This document shows, piece by piece, positions 43,901 through 52,323 of a stretch of 64,000 nucleotides of DNA. Below the pieces are notes generated by a model, which had not been told where the DNA came from, did not search any database, and saw only the letters and a program-made list of their open reading frames with translations. Location: contig NZ_LN909043.1 in the NCBI RefSeq assembly GCF_001486585.1, positions 63,361 to 127,360 on the forward strand, written 5' to 3'. Both the position numbers and the translations under genes were made by a program. Position 1 is the first letter of the stretch. The number at the start of each line of letters is the position of its first letter. The stretch comes from Paenibacillus senegalimassiliensis (GTDB taxonomy: Bacteria > Bacillota > Bacilli > Paenibacillales > Paenibacillaceae).

Positions 43901-44038
43901 TTCGGTCTAAATTGCCGGACAGTTGAAGAGGCGAATTTGCTGGAAGAACCAACGGCTTTGCTGGCCGAGCAGGTGAAGGAGCTGCCTTTGAGGTTTACTC
44001 CGTTTGAAATCAAGACGATTCGCGTTCAATTTGATTAA
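40991..44038 (+). CDS. Alpha-mannosidase, glycoside hydrolase family 38
   Basis: 1015 residues, typical of cytosolic GH38 enzymes. The catalytic domain starts near residue 240 with SAIGHAHIDLAWLWPI (zinc-binding His and Asp), continues with WEAQGAMWVEPDTNISGGE, the nucleophile Asp in WLPDVFGYTG, and QFHDILPGSSI with a further zinc ligand. A helical middle domain and beta-sandwich C-terminal domains follow, the last with FTPFEIKTIRV. It removes alpha-linked mannose from imported glycans. There is no signal peptide, consistent with intracellular processing after import. It stands 26 bases behind the sugar-binding protein in the same operon. Confidence 0.95.
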   Translation: MPYETNQIMIQKAKGRLAKLQEYMYRPVSELEVRAWVTKEPVSFAERTDGSYLELQPGSKWGELWECAWFHFQGTVPSSAAGNKVVLLIDVSGELCLVDEGGSPRQGLTNINSEFDFSLGRPGKRVVDVSPAAKGGEVIDLWGDAGCNDLFGRFRSGTLKEASVAICHEEARQLYYDLEVLIELGEQLPESSARKAQVLQAVYEAANILAEVSEETVHRAKQRLAPVLSKQGGDPVLTVSAIGHAHIDLAWLWPIRETIRKGARTFSTALRNMEKYPNYVFGMSQPQLYQWMKERYPQLYAEVKERIQEGRWEAQGAMWVEPDTNISGGEALVRQILYGKRFFRKEFGKDMKVLWLPDVFGYTGSLPQLLKKSGVDYMMTQKLSWSVYNTHPHHSFFWEGIDGTRVLTHLPPEDTYNSPGAPRSLTKIEQSYLDRNVSEHALMLFGIGDGGGGPGEEHLERVERERNLLGLPPVVQEPAITFFERLEQESDRFHTYRGELYLEKHQGTLTTQARNKWYNRKLEKALRELEFAASLLWALDKKAADYPAERLEEIWKEMLLYQFHDILPGSSITRVYDESLERYGKLLPEVQALATEAYGRVAGSSGIQSGESVLFNSLPWERREWLDTKEGLRLVKVPAMSWVKLKEAVQPGEVSPATLIAEDLKLENERLAVRFAEDGSILSLLDKAVGRETIRTGAQANVFTVYHDDGDAWDFPRDYRDTVAGTMKLASRRTYVAGPQAVVEQEYRFGESVLKQTIRLLAGEELLQFETEVDWRESGKMLRVAFPLNVVSDQVNCEIQFGVLKRPTTRNNAIEFARDEICAHHYIDLSQPDYGVALLNDSKYGHSAEDGILDLNLLRSPSYPDPVADQAEGHCFTYALYPHQHDFIQAGVYRKGYELNVPISIVESIAPAEGGTSSATQATAPSEAFALVGIDHSHVMLEAVKKAEDSDHLILRLYETSGADSEGILRFGLNCRTVEEANLLEEPTALLAEQVKELPLRFTPFEIKTIRVQFD

Positions 44039-44059
44039 ACCGGAAGGGGACTGATCAGC

Positions 44060-46327
44060 TTGATTCAGAACTCTCGGGTAGAGGAACGAACGGGCTTCCA
44101 GGAGGGAAGCCCTTACGGTCCCGCCTATGATTTGCAGACGGACTTCGTTATGGTGTACGGCATTGGGGAATCGATGCAAGAACGCATTGCTGCCTGGACC
44201 GACCGTGGATACCGGGTGCACCTGATGACGGGGGTATCCTGGGGCGGTTATCAGGATTATCTGGAAGGGCGTGTAGATGGCCGTTCTCACTGGGATGAGG
44301 CCCAAACCTACAGCGATGGAGAGAAGATCATCCATGGCACCTCCGCAGACATTCCGTACATGGTGCCTACGTTAAGTTATGCCGACTTTCTAATAGAGCG
44401 GATTCGCCCGGCCGTCGATGCCGGTGTGGAAGCCATTCATCTGGAAGAACCGGAATTTTGGGTAGAGGGGGGCTACTCGGAGGCCTTCAAGCGAGAATGG
44501 CAAATTTATTATAATGAGCCATGGATTGCCCCGCACACCTCTGAAGATGCGCAGTACCGCGCGTCCAAGCTCAAAGCGTATCTGTACGCCCGCTGCCTGG
44601 ACCGCATTTGCTCGGCCTTGAAAGAATATTCGCTAGTCCAATATCATCGGCCCTTGCGGTTCTATGTCCCTACGCATAGCTTAATTAACTATACGCAATG
44701 GCGCATTGTTAGCCCGGAGTCGAGATTACTGGATGTTCCTTCGGTGAATGGCTATATTGCGCAAATATGGACGGGAACATCGCGAACGGCCAATGTGTAT
44801 GAAGGGGTACGCGCAGAGCGAACCTTTGAGACCGCGTTTCTGGAGTACGGTATCATGCAGGAATTAGTCAGGGGTACAGAGCGCCGGATGTGGTTCCTTC
44901 ATGATCCGGTGGAGGATGACCCGAAGCGTACTTGGAAGGACTACCGCGAGAATTATATCAAGACATTGATTGCTTCTCTGCTGCATCCTGAAGTGGCCAG
45001 GTATGAGGTATCCCCATGGCCCCGTCGCATCTTCCAAGGGAACTATCCAGCCGAGTCTGGAGGCAAAGAAGGTATCCCTGCGGAATATGCAACAACCCTG
45101 TTGACAGTTATGCATACGCTTGGCAAGATGGAACAGAAGGACGTCCGTAATTTTGGAAATACGGTTAATATTGGTCTGCTTCTGGCAGATTCCGCGATGT
45201 TTCAACGCAAGACGATCGGAACGAAGACCGCCGGATTTATGATGAAATATGACGGCACGAACGAAGTAGAACTTACAGATCAGAATGCGGTAGAGTTGTT
45301 GAATTTCTCAGCGTTCTATGGGTTAGCACTACCTCTTGTGAAGCAGGGGCTGCCGGTAAGGCCAGTCCAGCTTGATAACGTAAGACGGTTTGCGGGTTAT
45401 CTGGACGATTATCGCGTGCTGGTCTTAAGCTATGAATTCATGAAGCCGGAATATCCGGATCTCCATAACGCACTGGCCCAGTGGGTCCGGGATGGAGGCG
45501 CTCTGGTCTATGTTGGTGACGACAGTGATCCGTATCATGCTGTTCGGGAATGGTGGAATACAGGCAAGCGTCGTTATACCTCGCCTCGTGAACATCTATT
45601 TGAATGCTTGGGGCTAAGTGCTACTGCTGTGCTAGAAGGAATCACCCCGGTAGGCTCGGGGGTAGTCCAGTTCTTGCGTACCAGTCCGAAGCGGCTGGCG
45701 GAGAGCAAGGAGGCGGCAGATTCGCTTCGGGTAGCTGTCCGGGAAGCGATGGCGGCGGTGTCTGGCGGTAGTCAGGCGGAGTGGGAACCGCTGAATTATT
45801 TTCAGCTTCAGCGTGGTCCCTATGTGATTGCTTCGGTATTGACGGAATCATCCAGCGACCAGCCACTAACGCTGCAAGGTAGCTATGTTGATGTGCTGGA
45901 AGCAGGCTTACCCGTGAAGGAGCAAGTAATTGTTGCTCCGGGGCAGCAGGCTCTGCTTTACGATTTGAACTATCGCGGCCAGGAAGAAGAACGTATCATT
46001 GCGGCCTCCTCGCGAATTGAAGATTTGCGCGAGGACGGGAACGTGATTGCCTTTACCGCTAAAGGTCCACGGCCCTTGAAAGCGCTAGCGAGAATTCGCT
46101 GTGAGACACGGCCAGCGTCGGTCTTGCTGCGACAGGAGGCTGGCAGCGACCTCGCAAATTCCACTGACAGTACAATCGTCACCGCAGTGGAGGGCTTGGA
46201 GAACTCCCGTGTTTCCGAATGTTCGGCGACCTTCGAATGGGATGATAAGACGCGCACCCTGCTGGTTTCTTACGAGCATGGCGAAGTCGGAGTACGCATT
46301 ACCATCACCAAGCAAGCTGAATCATGA
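44060..46327 (+). CDS. Putative glycoside hydrolase with GH42-like architecture, family unassigned
   Basis: 755 residues, no signal peptide. The first 300 residues look like a TIM barrel, with RVHLMTGVSWGGYQDY and AGVEAIHLEEPEFW, whose acidic residues could be catalytic. About 330-520 resembles a class-I glutamine-amidotransferase-like domain as in GH42 beta-galactosidases (YRVLVLSYEFMKPEYPD, WVRDGGALVYVGDD). The rest is beta-rich (VIVAPGQQALLYDL). I do not recognise a named CAZy family. TTG 44060 has GGAAGGGGA upstream. Its place between GH38 and a GtaA-like gene suggests it acts on another linkage of the same glycan. Confidence 0.65.
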   Translation: MIQNSRVEERTGFQEGSPYGPAYDLQTDFVMVYGIGESMQERIAAWTDRGYRVHLMTGVSWGGYQDYLEGRVDGRSHWDEAQTYSDGEKIIHGTSADIPYMVPTLSYADFLIERIRPAVDAGVEAIHLEEPEFWVEGGYSEAFKREWQIYYNEPWIAPHTSEDAQYRASKLKAYLYARCLDRICSALKEYSLVQYHRPLRFYVPTHSLINYTQWRIVSPESRLLDVPSVNGYIAQIWTGTSRTANVYEGVRAERTFETAFLEYGIMQELVRGTERRMWFLHDPVEDDPKRTWKDYRENYIKTLIASLLHPEVARYEVSPWPRRIFQGNYPAESGGKEGIPAEYATTLLTVMHTLGKMEQKDVRNFGNTVNIGLLLADSAMFQRKTIGTKTAGFMMKYDGTNEVELTDQNAVELLNFSAFYGLALPLVKQGLPVRPVQLDNVRRFAGYLDDYRVLVLSYEFMKPEYPDLHNALAQWVRDGGALVYVGDDSDPYHAVREWWNTGKRRYTSPREHLFECLGLSATAVLEGITPVGSGVVQFLRTSPKRLAESKEAADSLRVAVREAMAAVSGGSQAEWEPLNYFQLQRGPYVIASVLTESSSDQPLTLQGSYVDVLEAGLPVKEQVIVAPGQQALLYDLNYRGQEEERIIAASSRIEDLREDGNVIAFTAKGPRPLKALARIRCETRPASVLLRQEAGSDLANSTDSTIVTAVEGLENSRVSECSATFEWDDKTRTLLVSYEHGEVGVRITITKQAES

Positions 46328-46375
46328 TCTTATACTTATCAAGAATTGGATGACCCCTTAGGAGGCAGATAACTA

Positions 46376-48406
46376 ATGAAAACAACGTTACGTCCACCAG
46401 CAGTGCCTTTGATAACCATTGATCCGTATTTCAGCGTTTGGTCGATGGCGGACCGCTTAACCGACGACTTCACCCGGCATTGGACGGGTAAGCGTCAGGC
46501 GTTAACCGGACTAATTCATATTGATGGCGTACCTTGGCGCTTCGCCGGGCTTGTGGAACCAAGCGCGGAGCAATATTATACAGAGCCGGAAGCGATGGCT
46601 CAGACTGGACTGGAGGTTACGCCACTATCTACTCGCTATCAGTTCGAGGCGGGTGGGATTGCCTTGGACGTTACCTTTACAAGTCCGCTGCTTCCGGATG
46701 ATTTGGAGTTATTGTCCAGACCGGCTTCCTATGTCTCCTTCCAGGTTCGCTCCTTGGATGGCCAGGCTCACCGTGTCAAATTGTATGTGGATGTGACGGG
46801 TGAATGGTGCGTGAACGTCAGTGACCAGGAAGTGGTATGGGGGCAGCAGGAGTGGGATGGACGCACCGTCTTGCAAATGAGTCATGCAGAGCAGCATGTA
46901 CTGAACGCTTCGGGGGATGATCACCGGATCGATTGGGGTACGTTCATGCTGGCAGCGAATCCTTCACCGAACGTTCAGACCTCCGTTCACCGGGCAGAGG
47001 TACGCAAGCATTTTGTACGAACCGGGGGAATTCAGCAGAACGAGCATGCGGCTCCTCTCAATCAGCCGCATAAGGCGCGGGACAATGGTCCGGTTATGGC
47101 CTGGGTCTGGGATTGTGGTGAAGTAGCTGGATCGGCACAATCTTCCGAGTGGTTCGTACTCGCTTATGATGATGTTTATGCGATTGAATATTTCGGCGAG
47201 AAGCTGGAGGCTTACTGGAAGAAGGACGGGAAGACGACTCAGGCTATGCTGGCAGATGCTTTCAACCAATATAATGAACTGCTTGATCGCAGCGCCGCTT
47301 TTGACGAACAGTTACGTGCAGAAGCTGTGCAGGCCGGGGGCGAGAAGTACGCCGATATTCTGGCTATGTCTTACCGTCAGGCTATTGCCTCTCACAAACT
47401 GGTCAATGATACCGAAGGACAGGTATTGTTCATGTCCAAGGAATGCTTCAGTAACGGTTGTATTGCAACTGTGGATGTCAGCTATCCTTCAATTCCGTTA
47501 TTCTTGCTGGTACAGCCAGAACTGATTCGCGGGATGATGCGTCCTATCTTCAGATATGCTTCCAGCGATGCTTGGCCTTTCGAGTTTGCTCCACATGATG
47601 TTGGGCAATATCCGCTTGCTAATGGTCAAGTATATGGGGAGAATAAGCTGGAAGCGCAGATGCCGGTGGAGGAATGCGGCAATATGCTGGTAATGGCAGC
47701 GGCAGTCGCCAAAGCGGACGGTAACCTTCAGCTTGTGAAGGAGAACGATACTCTGCTATCCCGTTGGGCCGACTACTTGATAGAGCATGGACTTGACCCG
47801 GCTAACCAGCTTTGTACCGATGATTTCGCGGGACATTTGGCCCGGAACGTCAACCTCTCAGCCAAGGCTGTAATGGGAGTAGCCAGCTACTCCCTGCTGT
47901 GTGAGCTCTTAGGAGATTCGTCCAAGGCGGCTCACTACCGTAAAGCTGCGGAGGAAATGGCAAATAGCTGGACGGAGATGGCTGTGGAGCAAGGCGGCGA
48001 GGGTAGCCACACCCGCTTGGCCTTTGGCCAGGACGGAACTTGGAGCCTGAAATATAATCTGCTGTGGGATCAAATCTTTGGCACACAATTATTTGATGAA
48101 GCGTTGCTTCGTCGTGAAGTGGCCTGGTATTTAGAGAAGCAGGAGCGTTATGGTACACCGCTGGATAATCGCGAGACATACACCAAGTCGGATTGGCTCG
48201 TGTGGGCTGCTTCCTTGGCAGAGAAACGCGAGGACTTCCTGAGTCTGGTTGAACCGCTGTGGGATTTCATGAATGAAACGAGTGACCGTGTGCCGTTCTC
48301 CGACTGGTACGATACGCGTTCGGGAAGACAGATTGGCTTCCAGCATCGCAGTGTAGTGGGGGGGCTGTTCGTCAAGCTACTGAAGGATCGCGGACTCGGT
48401 CAATAA
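46376..48406 (+). CDS. GtaA-like protein (DUF4964/DUF5127/DUF4965/DUF1793)
   Basis: 676 residues with the order known from fungal glutaminase A and many bacterial glycan loci: an N-terminal RPPAVPLITIDPYFSVWS region (DUF4964), a beta-rich middle (DUF5127) and an alpha-toroid-like C-terminal half with DVSYPSIPLFLL, FEFAPHDVGQYP, GNMLVMAAA, SLKYNLLWDQIFGTQLF and FSDWYDTRSG (DUF4965/DUF1793). Despite the glutaminase name, proteins of this type next to sugar importers are likely glycosidases; this is inference. No signal peptide, so it probably acts on imported material. AGGAGG precedes the ATG, and a terminator follows: it is the last gene of the locus. Confidence 0.8.
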   Translation: MKTTLRPPAVPLITIDPYFSVWSMADRLTDDFTRHWTGKRQALTGLIHIDGVPWRFAGLVEPSAEQYYTEPEAMAQTGLEVTPLSTRYQFEAGGIALDVTFTSPLLPDDLELLSRPASYVSFQVRSLDGQAHRVKLYVDVTGEWCVNVSDQEVVWGQQEWDGRTVLQMSHAEQHVLNASGDDHRIDWGTFMLAANPSPNVQTSVHRAEVRKHFVRTGGIQQNEHAAPLNQPHKARDNGPVMAWVWDCGEVAGSAQSSEWFVLAYDDVYAIEYFGEKLEAYWKKDGKTTQAMLADAFNQYNELLDRSAAFDEQLRAEAVQAGGEKYADILAMSYRQAIASHKLVNDTEGQVLFMSKECFSNGCIATVDVSYPSIPLFLLVQPELIRGMMRPIFRYASSDAWPFEFAPHDVGQYPLANGQVYGENKLEAQMPVEECGNMLVMAAAVAKADGNLQLVKENDTLLSRWADYLIEHGLDPANQLCTDDFAGHLARNVNLSAKAVMGVASYSLLCELLGDSSKAAHYRKAAEEMANSWTEMAVEQGGEGSHTRLAFGQDGTWSLKYNLLWDQIFGTQLFDEALLRREVAWYLEKQERYGTPLDNRETYTKSDWLVWAASLAEKREDFLSLVEPLWDFMNETSDRVPFSDWYDTRSGRQIGFQHRSVVGGLFVKLLKDRGLGQ

Positions 48407-48464
48407 GAGATGAATCCATAAATAGAAGCAAGTAATGTTGTAACATCTTATATCATGATAAATA

Positions 48465-48520
48465 GGTTGCTCGTATGATGGCTTAAGGGAATAACCCGGC
48501 CGAAATACGGGCAACCTTTG
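48465..48520 (+). terminator. Terminator of the glycan operon
   Basis: GGTTGCTCGTAT pairs with ATACGGGCAACC (one T-G pair) with an inner GGG/CCC stem, followed by TTTGTTATT. Confidence 0.7.
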
Positions 48521-48547
48521 TTATTGGAAATTTTAATTTCTTTAGCA

Positions 48548-48604
48548 TTGACACAGGAAAGCTCATGGGAATATACTATATATGAACAAGTGATCATATA
48601 TAGT
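48548..48604 (+). promoter_or_regulatory. Metal-responsive promoter/operator of the P-type ATPase
   Basis: TTGACA (48548-48553), 18 bases, TATACT (48572-48577). Over the -10 and start site lies ACTATATATGA-ACAAGTGA-TCATATATAGT (48575-48604), 11-bp arms. The core TATGAACA and its spacing resemble CzrA/CadC/SmtB operators, so the ArsR-family repressor encoded downstream probably binds here and releases on metal. Confidence 0.85.
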
Positions 48605-48623
48605 CCCCAAAGGGAGTGAGCAA

Positions 48624-50858
48624 GTGATGGAAGCAACTACAAGCACTGTTAAACGTAAATTTATATTAGAAGGTTTGGATTGCGCGAACTGCGCATTAAA
48701 GATTGAGAACGGCGTAGGCAAGATTGAAGGAGTATCGTCCTGCTCGGTTAATTTCGTCAATAAAACGTTGACGATGGAGATGGCCAGCGATGCTTCTGCA
48801 GATATTGTGACGCAGACCAAGCAACAAATCCGCAAGCTGGAGCCGGATGTGAAGGTGCTGGAGCATGCAGCTAGTGGAAGCTCGACTGGTTCAGCGCACC
48901 ATGATCATCATGACCATAGCCATGGTGATGCACATGGGAACAGTCACGGTGATGAAGCTGGGGATGATGGTCATGGTCATTCGCATGACCATGGAGCACA
49001 GGGCGTGCGCAAGATGATTGGCCGTCTGGTTGCGGCTCTTGTCATCGGTGCAACAGCGATGCTGCTGCCCTTGGAGACGGAGCTTCAGTTGATGTTGTAT
49101 GTGGCTGCATATCTCGTGATTGGTGGCGACATCGTCTACAAGGCGATGAAGAACATCGTACGTGGTCAGGTGTTTGATGAATACTTCCTGATGTCTATAG
49201 CCACAATCGGGGCCTTCATTATCGGGGAATATCCCGAGGGTGTCGCAGTCATGCTCTTCTATCAAGTAGGCGAGCTGTTCCAGAGCATTGCCGTCAACCG
49301 GTCACGGAAATCAATCAGCGCATTGATGGATATTCGGCCCGACTTTGCCAATTTGAAGTCAGGATCTGAATACAAACGGGTTCGTCCAGAGGATGTTCAG
49401 ATTGGAGATTTAATTCTGGTACGCCCTGGCGAGAAAGTGCCGCTGGACGGGAAAGTTATTGAAGGTAGCTCGGCCATGGATACTTCGGCACTAACCGGTG
49501 AATCGGTGCCGCGTGAGGTAGCTGTTGGCGATAATGTGCTGAGTGGATTCATTAATAAGAATGGCGTATTGACTCTGGAGGTTGCAAAGGTATTTGGTGA
49601 ATCCACTGTGGCCAAAATTCTGGACCTGGTGGAGAACGCGAGCAGCAAGAAGGCACCAACAGAGAACTTTATTACGAAGTTCGCTCGTTACTATACACCG
49701 TTTGTTGTCATTGTGGCCGCGCTGCTGGCAGTTATTCCGCCCCTGCTGATCAGCGGTGCAACCTTCTCGGACTGGGTATATCGGGCTCTGGTCTTCCTGG
49801 TTATCTCCTGCCCATGTGCGTTGGTGGTATCCATTCCGCTTGGCTTCTTCGGCGGCATCGGGGCTTCTTCCAAGAATGGCGTATTGATCAAGGGAAGTAA
49901 CTATCTCGAAGCGTTGAATGACGTGAAATATGTCGTGTTTGACAAGACGGGAACTTTAACCAAAGGGGAATTCAAGGTTGTTGGCATTCATCCGGCGGCT
50001 AATACCTGGACAGAGCAGGAGTTGTTGCGTCAGGCGGCATTTGCTGAGATGCACTCCAGCCATCCCATTGCTCAATCGATTCGCGAAGCCTATGGGCAGG
50101 AACTGGACGAAGCTCAAATTGCCGAGTACAACGAAATATCCGGGCATGGGATTCAAGTTACCTTCGAAGGTAGAGAAGTGCTGGCGGGAAATGCCAAACT
50201 GATGAAGCTGGAGGGTATTGAGTATGTGGTGCCTTCCGAGCATGGCAGTATCGTTCACCTTGCTATAGATAAGCAGTATGCCGGTTATCTGGTCATTGCT
50301 GATGAAGTCAAGGAGGACTCGGCACGAGCGATTCGTTCATTGAAGAACCTTGGTGTCAAGAAGGTTGTAATGTTAACAGGTGACATTAAAGCCGTGGCAG
50401 ATTCTATCGGCGAACAGCTTGGTGTCGATGAGGTTCGTTCGGAACTGTTACCTCAGCATAAGGTTGAAGAGCTGGAGAAGCTGGATCAGGAGAAAGGTAG
50501 TAAAGAGAAAATTATATTTGTGGGTGACGGCATTAATGATACTCCGGTGCTGGCGAGAGCCGATGTAGGTGTAGCGATGGGGGGCCTTGGCTCGGATGCC
50601 GCTATTGAAGCCGCCGACATCGTCATTATGACGGATGAGCCTTCCAAATTGTCTTCGGCAATCCATATCGCCAAGCGAACACGACGAATCGTGTGGCAAA
50701 ATATTATTTTTGCCCTGCTAGTCAAAGCAGTCTTCCTGTTACTCGGAGCGTTCGGTATTGCGACGATGTGGGAAGCGGTATTCTCCGATGTGGGTGTGAC
50801 TCTTCTGGCTGTCTTGAACGCAATGCGTGTACTACGCACCAAGACAGACCTGGTGTAA
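48624..50858 (+). CDS. cadA: Zn/Cd/Pb-exporting P1B-type ATPase
   Basis: 744 residues. The order is: an HMA domain with the metal-binding GLDCANC (Cys 20, 23), a His-rich linker (about 91-127, many HDH and HGH pairs), membrane helices, the TGES actuator loop, the CPC motif in VISCPCALVVS that marks soft-metal pumps, the phosphorylated Asp in DKTGTLT, the SSHPIA motif and GDGINDTPVLARADVG. It expels Zn2+, Cd2+ or Pb2+ using ATP. GTG at 48624 lies seven bases after AGGGAG; ATG 48627 is equally possible. The operator upstream and the convergent sensor gene downstream indicate metal-inducible expression. Confidence 0.93.
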   Translation: MMEATTSTVKRKFILEGLDCANCALKIENGVGKIEGVSSCSVNFVNKTLTMEMASDASADIVTQTKQQIRKLEPDVKVLEHAASGSSTGSAHHDHHDHSHGDAHGNSHGDEAGDDGHGHSHDHGAQGVRKMIGRLVAALVIGATAMLLPLETELQLMLYVAAYLVIGGDIVYKAMKNIVRGQVFDEYFLMSIATIGAFIIGEYPEGVAVMLFYQVGELFQSIAVNRSRKSISALMDIRPDFANLKSGSEYKRVRPEDVQIGDLILVRPGEKVPLDGKVIEGSSAMDTSALTGESVPREVAVGDNVLSGFINKNGVLTLEVAKVFGESTVAKILDLVENASSKKAPTENFITKFARYYTPFVVIVAALLAVIPPLLISGATFSDWVYRALVFLVISCPCALVVSIPLGFFGGIGASSKNGVLIKGSNYLEALNDVKYVVFDKTGTLTKGEFKVVGIHPAANTWTEQELLRQAAFAEMHSSHPIAQSIREAYGQELDEAQIAEYNEISGHGIQVTFEGREVLAGNAKLMKLEGIEYVVPSEHGSIVHLAIDKQYAGYLVIADEVKEDSARAIRSLKNLGVKKVVMLTGDIKAVADSIGEQLGVDEVRSELLPQHKVEELEKLDQEKGSKEKIIFVGDGINDTPVLARADVGVAMGGLGSDAAIEAADIVIMTDEPSKLSSAIHIAKRTRRIVWQNIIFALLVKAVFLLLGAFGIATMWEAVFSDVGVTLLAVLNAMRVLRTKTDLV

Positions 50859-50860
50859 GA

Positions 50861-51238
50861 TTATCCGTGCTTGGTATGCTGGAGCGTTTGCAAGAAGATT
50901 TGCTCAATATGTGTGTCATCAAGAGAGTAATACACGGTCTTTCCAACCTTGCGCCGCTTAACGATTCTCAGGTTGCGCAAGTACCGTAACTGGTGGGAGA
51001 TTGCCGACTGACCCATCTCGAGCAGCACCGTCAGATCATGCACACAAAGCTCTCTTTGCAGCAAAGCCCCAATGATTTTGACGCGGGTGGGGTCACTGAA
51101 GGCCTTAAACCAATCAGCAAACTGAATGGCGGACTGGTCGTCAATCATCTCCAGCTTGATGGCTTCCAAATCCGTAGTTGTGGATGTGCCGGAGCAAGCC
51201 GTATCGCACTCTTCTGCAGCAGGGGTGAGTCGTGTCAT
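50861..51238 (-). CDS. ArsR/SmtB-family zinc (cadmium) sensor repressor
   Basis: 125 residues with a winged helix (ELCVHDLTVLLEMGQSAISH, QLRYLRNLRIVKRRKVGKTVYYSL). Its C-terminal helix keeps the full alpha-5 zinc site of SmtB/CzrA type: Asp 108, His 110, His 121 and His 124. It also has an N-terminal Cys pair (Cys 11 and 15, CDTAC) and Cys 65 in ELCVHDL, reminiscent of the CadC alpha-3N site, but the second Cys of CVC is His 67. It is convergent with the P-type ATPase, the stops being two bases apart, and presumably represses it through the palindrome at 48575. GGAGG precedes the ATG. Confidence 0.92.
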   Translation of the reverse strand: MTRLTPAAEECDTACSGTSTTTDLEAIKLEMIDDQSAIQFADWFKAFSDPTRVKIIGALLQRELCVHDLTVLLEMGQSAISHQLRYLRNLRIVKRRKVGKTVYYSLDDTHIEQIFLQTLQHTKHG

Positions 51239-51335
51239 GGATCGTCCTCCTCCAACTTAACCGAAATGATTACTATTAACAATCGCTGTCCTCACAGTAC
51301 CATATACAGCAGGGATGAGCAAGATAGAACTCAAG

Positions 51336-51390
51336 AAGCGTGGTGAACAATGGAGAGCCCAAATGGCTCGGCAATTTGTTCACCACGCTT
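51336..51390 (-). terminator. Terminator of the YitT-family gene
   Basis: AAGCGTGGTGAACAA (51336-51350) pairs perfectly with TTGTTCACCACGCTT (51376-51390), with an inner GAGCC/GGCTC stem. It lies between the yitT-like gene and the sensor gene, both on the minus strand; the minus-strand exit is only weakly T-rich. Confidence 0.65.
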
Positions 51391-51423
51391 TTCATGTAAT
51401 CCTGTTCCGGTCATTCACCGGAT

Positions 51424-52266
51424 TTATGAAAATGTAATTTCACTCTCATGGTCGCAAAGCCGGACGATCGATTTCAATCGAGCGCGTTCCAGAAAGTGAC
51501 AATCACATTCCAGAACGCCGTATGCGTCGGCACGTTCTTCCGGCTTTTGCTTGTAAGTGACTTTCATATTCAGGCTTCGCTGCAATTGCTCCTGTATGGT
51601 AGAGCAGTGTCTACTCTTAATGCGGGCGACTTGCCCAAACCGGGTACGCCGCATCGGAAATTTGACCGCTTCGAAGGCAAGGATATAGGCGATGACCGAG
51701 TAAGCCGCTTGTGTGAAGCCGAAGTGAAAGCCTGCGGCAATCAAGATGCCGCAATTCAAAATCAAGAGCAGCTTCTCTGGTGATAATCGCTTGTAATGCA
51801 GAGTCTCTACGGCTTTGCTGGCGATATCCAGCGCGCCTCCAAATCTAAGCGAGAGTCCCAGGCCCAAGCCAAGTGAGGCTCCGCCCAGCATTGCGGCCGG
51901 TAGCGGGTCACTGGTCAGTGCTGGATAGGGATGTAGCACGACGGTACCTAAGGAGAATACCAGTATCCCGAGAACCGTAAAGATGCCGAAGGATAAATGG
52001 ATATTCTTGCGTCCGAGCAACAGAATGGGCAGGTTCAGCAGGAACAGGAACAACCCTAGTCGCATTTCAGTCTTCAAGGCAAGCAGCGCCGATAATCCTG
52101 TCATGCCTCCTACGATAATGCCATGAGGCATTAAGAATAGTTCCACTCCCACCGAGGCAAGCAATGCTCCAACAATCACGCCTAAACTGCGAGTAAGCAT
52201 GGGAAGGAATAACACAGAACCTCGTGCCCAATCTACTCGAGTGTGGCTTCCATAAGGGTGCTTCAA
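51424..52266 (-). CDS. YitT family membrane protein (DUF161 + DUF2179)
   Basis: 280 residues. Five or six membrane helices with the family pattern SLGVIVGALLASVGVELFLM followed by PHGIIVGGMTGLSALLAL, and RFGGALDIASKAVE, then a soluble C-terminal domain that corresponds to DUF2179. YitT-type proteins are common in Bacillales; their function is not established. The TTG start at 52266 is chosen because AAGGAGGGG lies upstream. It is single and flanked by a KhtT-like gene on the same strand. Confidence 0.85.
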   Translation of the reverse strand: MKHPYGSHTRVDWARGSVLFLPMLTRSLGVIVGALLASVGVELFLMPHGIIVGGMTGLSALLALKTEMRLGLFLFLLNLPILLLGRKNIHLSFGIFTVLGILVFSLGTVVLHPYPALTSDPLPAAMLGGASLGLGLGLSLRFGGALDIASKAVETLHYKRLSPEKLLLILNCGILIAAGFHFGFTQAAYSVIAYILAFEAVKFPMRRTRFGQVARIKSRHCSTIQEQLQRSLNMKVTYKQKPEERADAYGVLECDCHFLERARLKSIVRLCDHESEITFS

Positions 52267-52323
52267 AAAGGCCCCTCCTTTTTAGGGAACGGCCGGAATG
52301 GTTAAGGGCAGGGATAATTCCGG

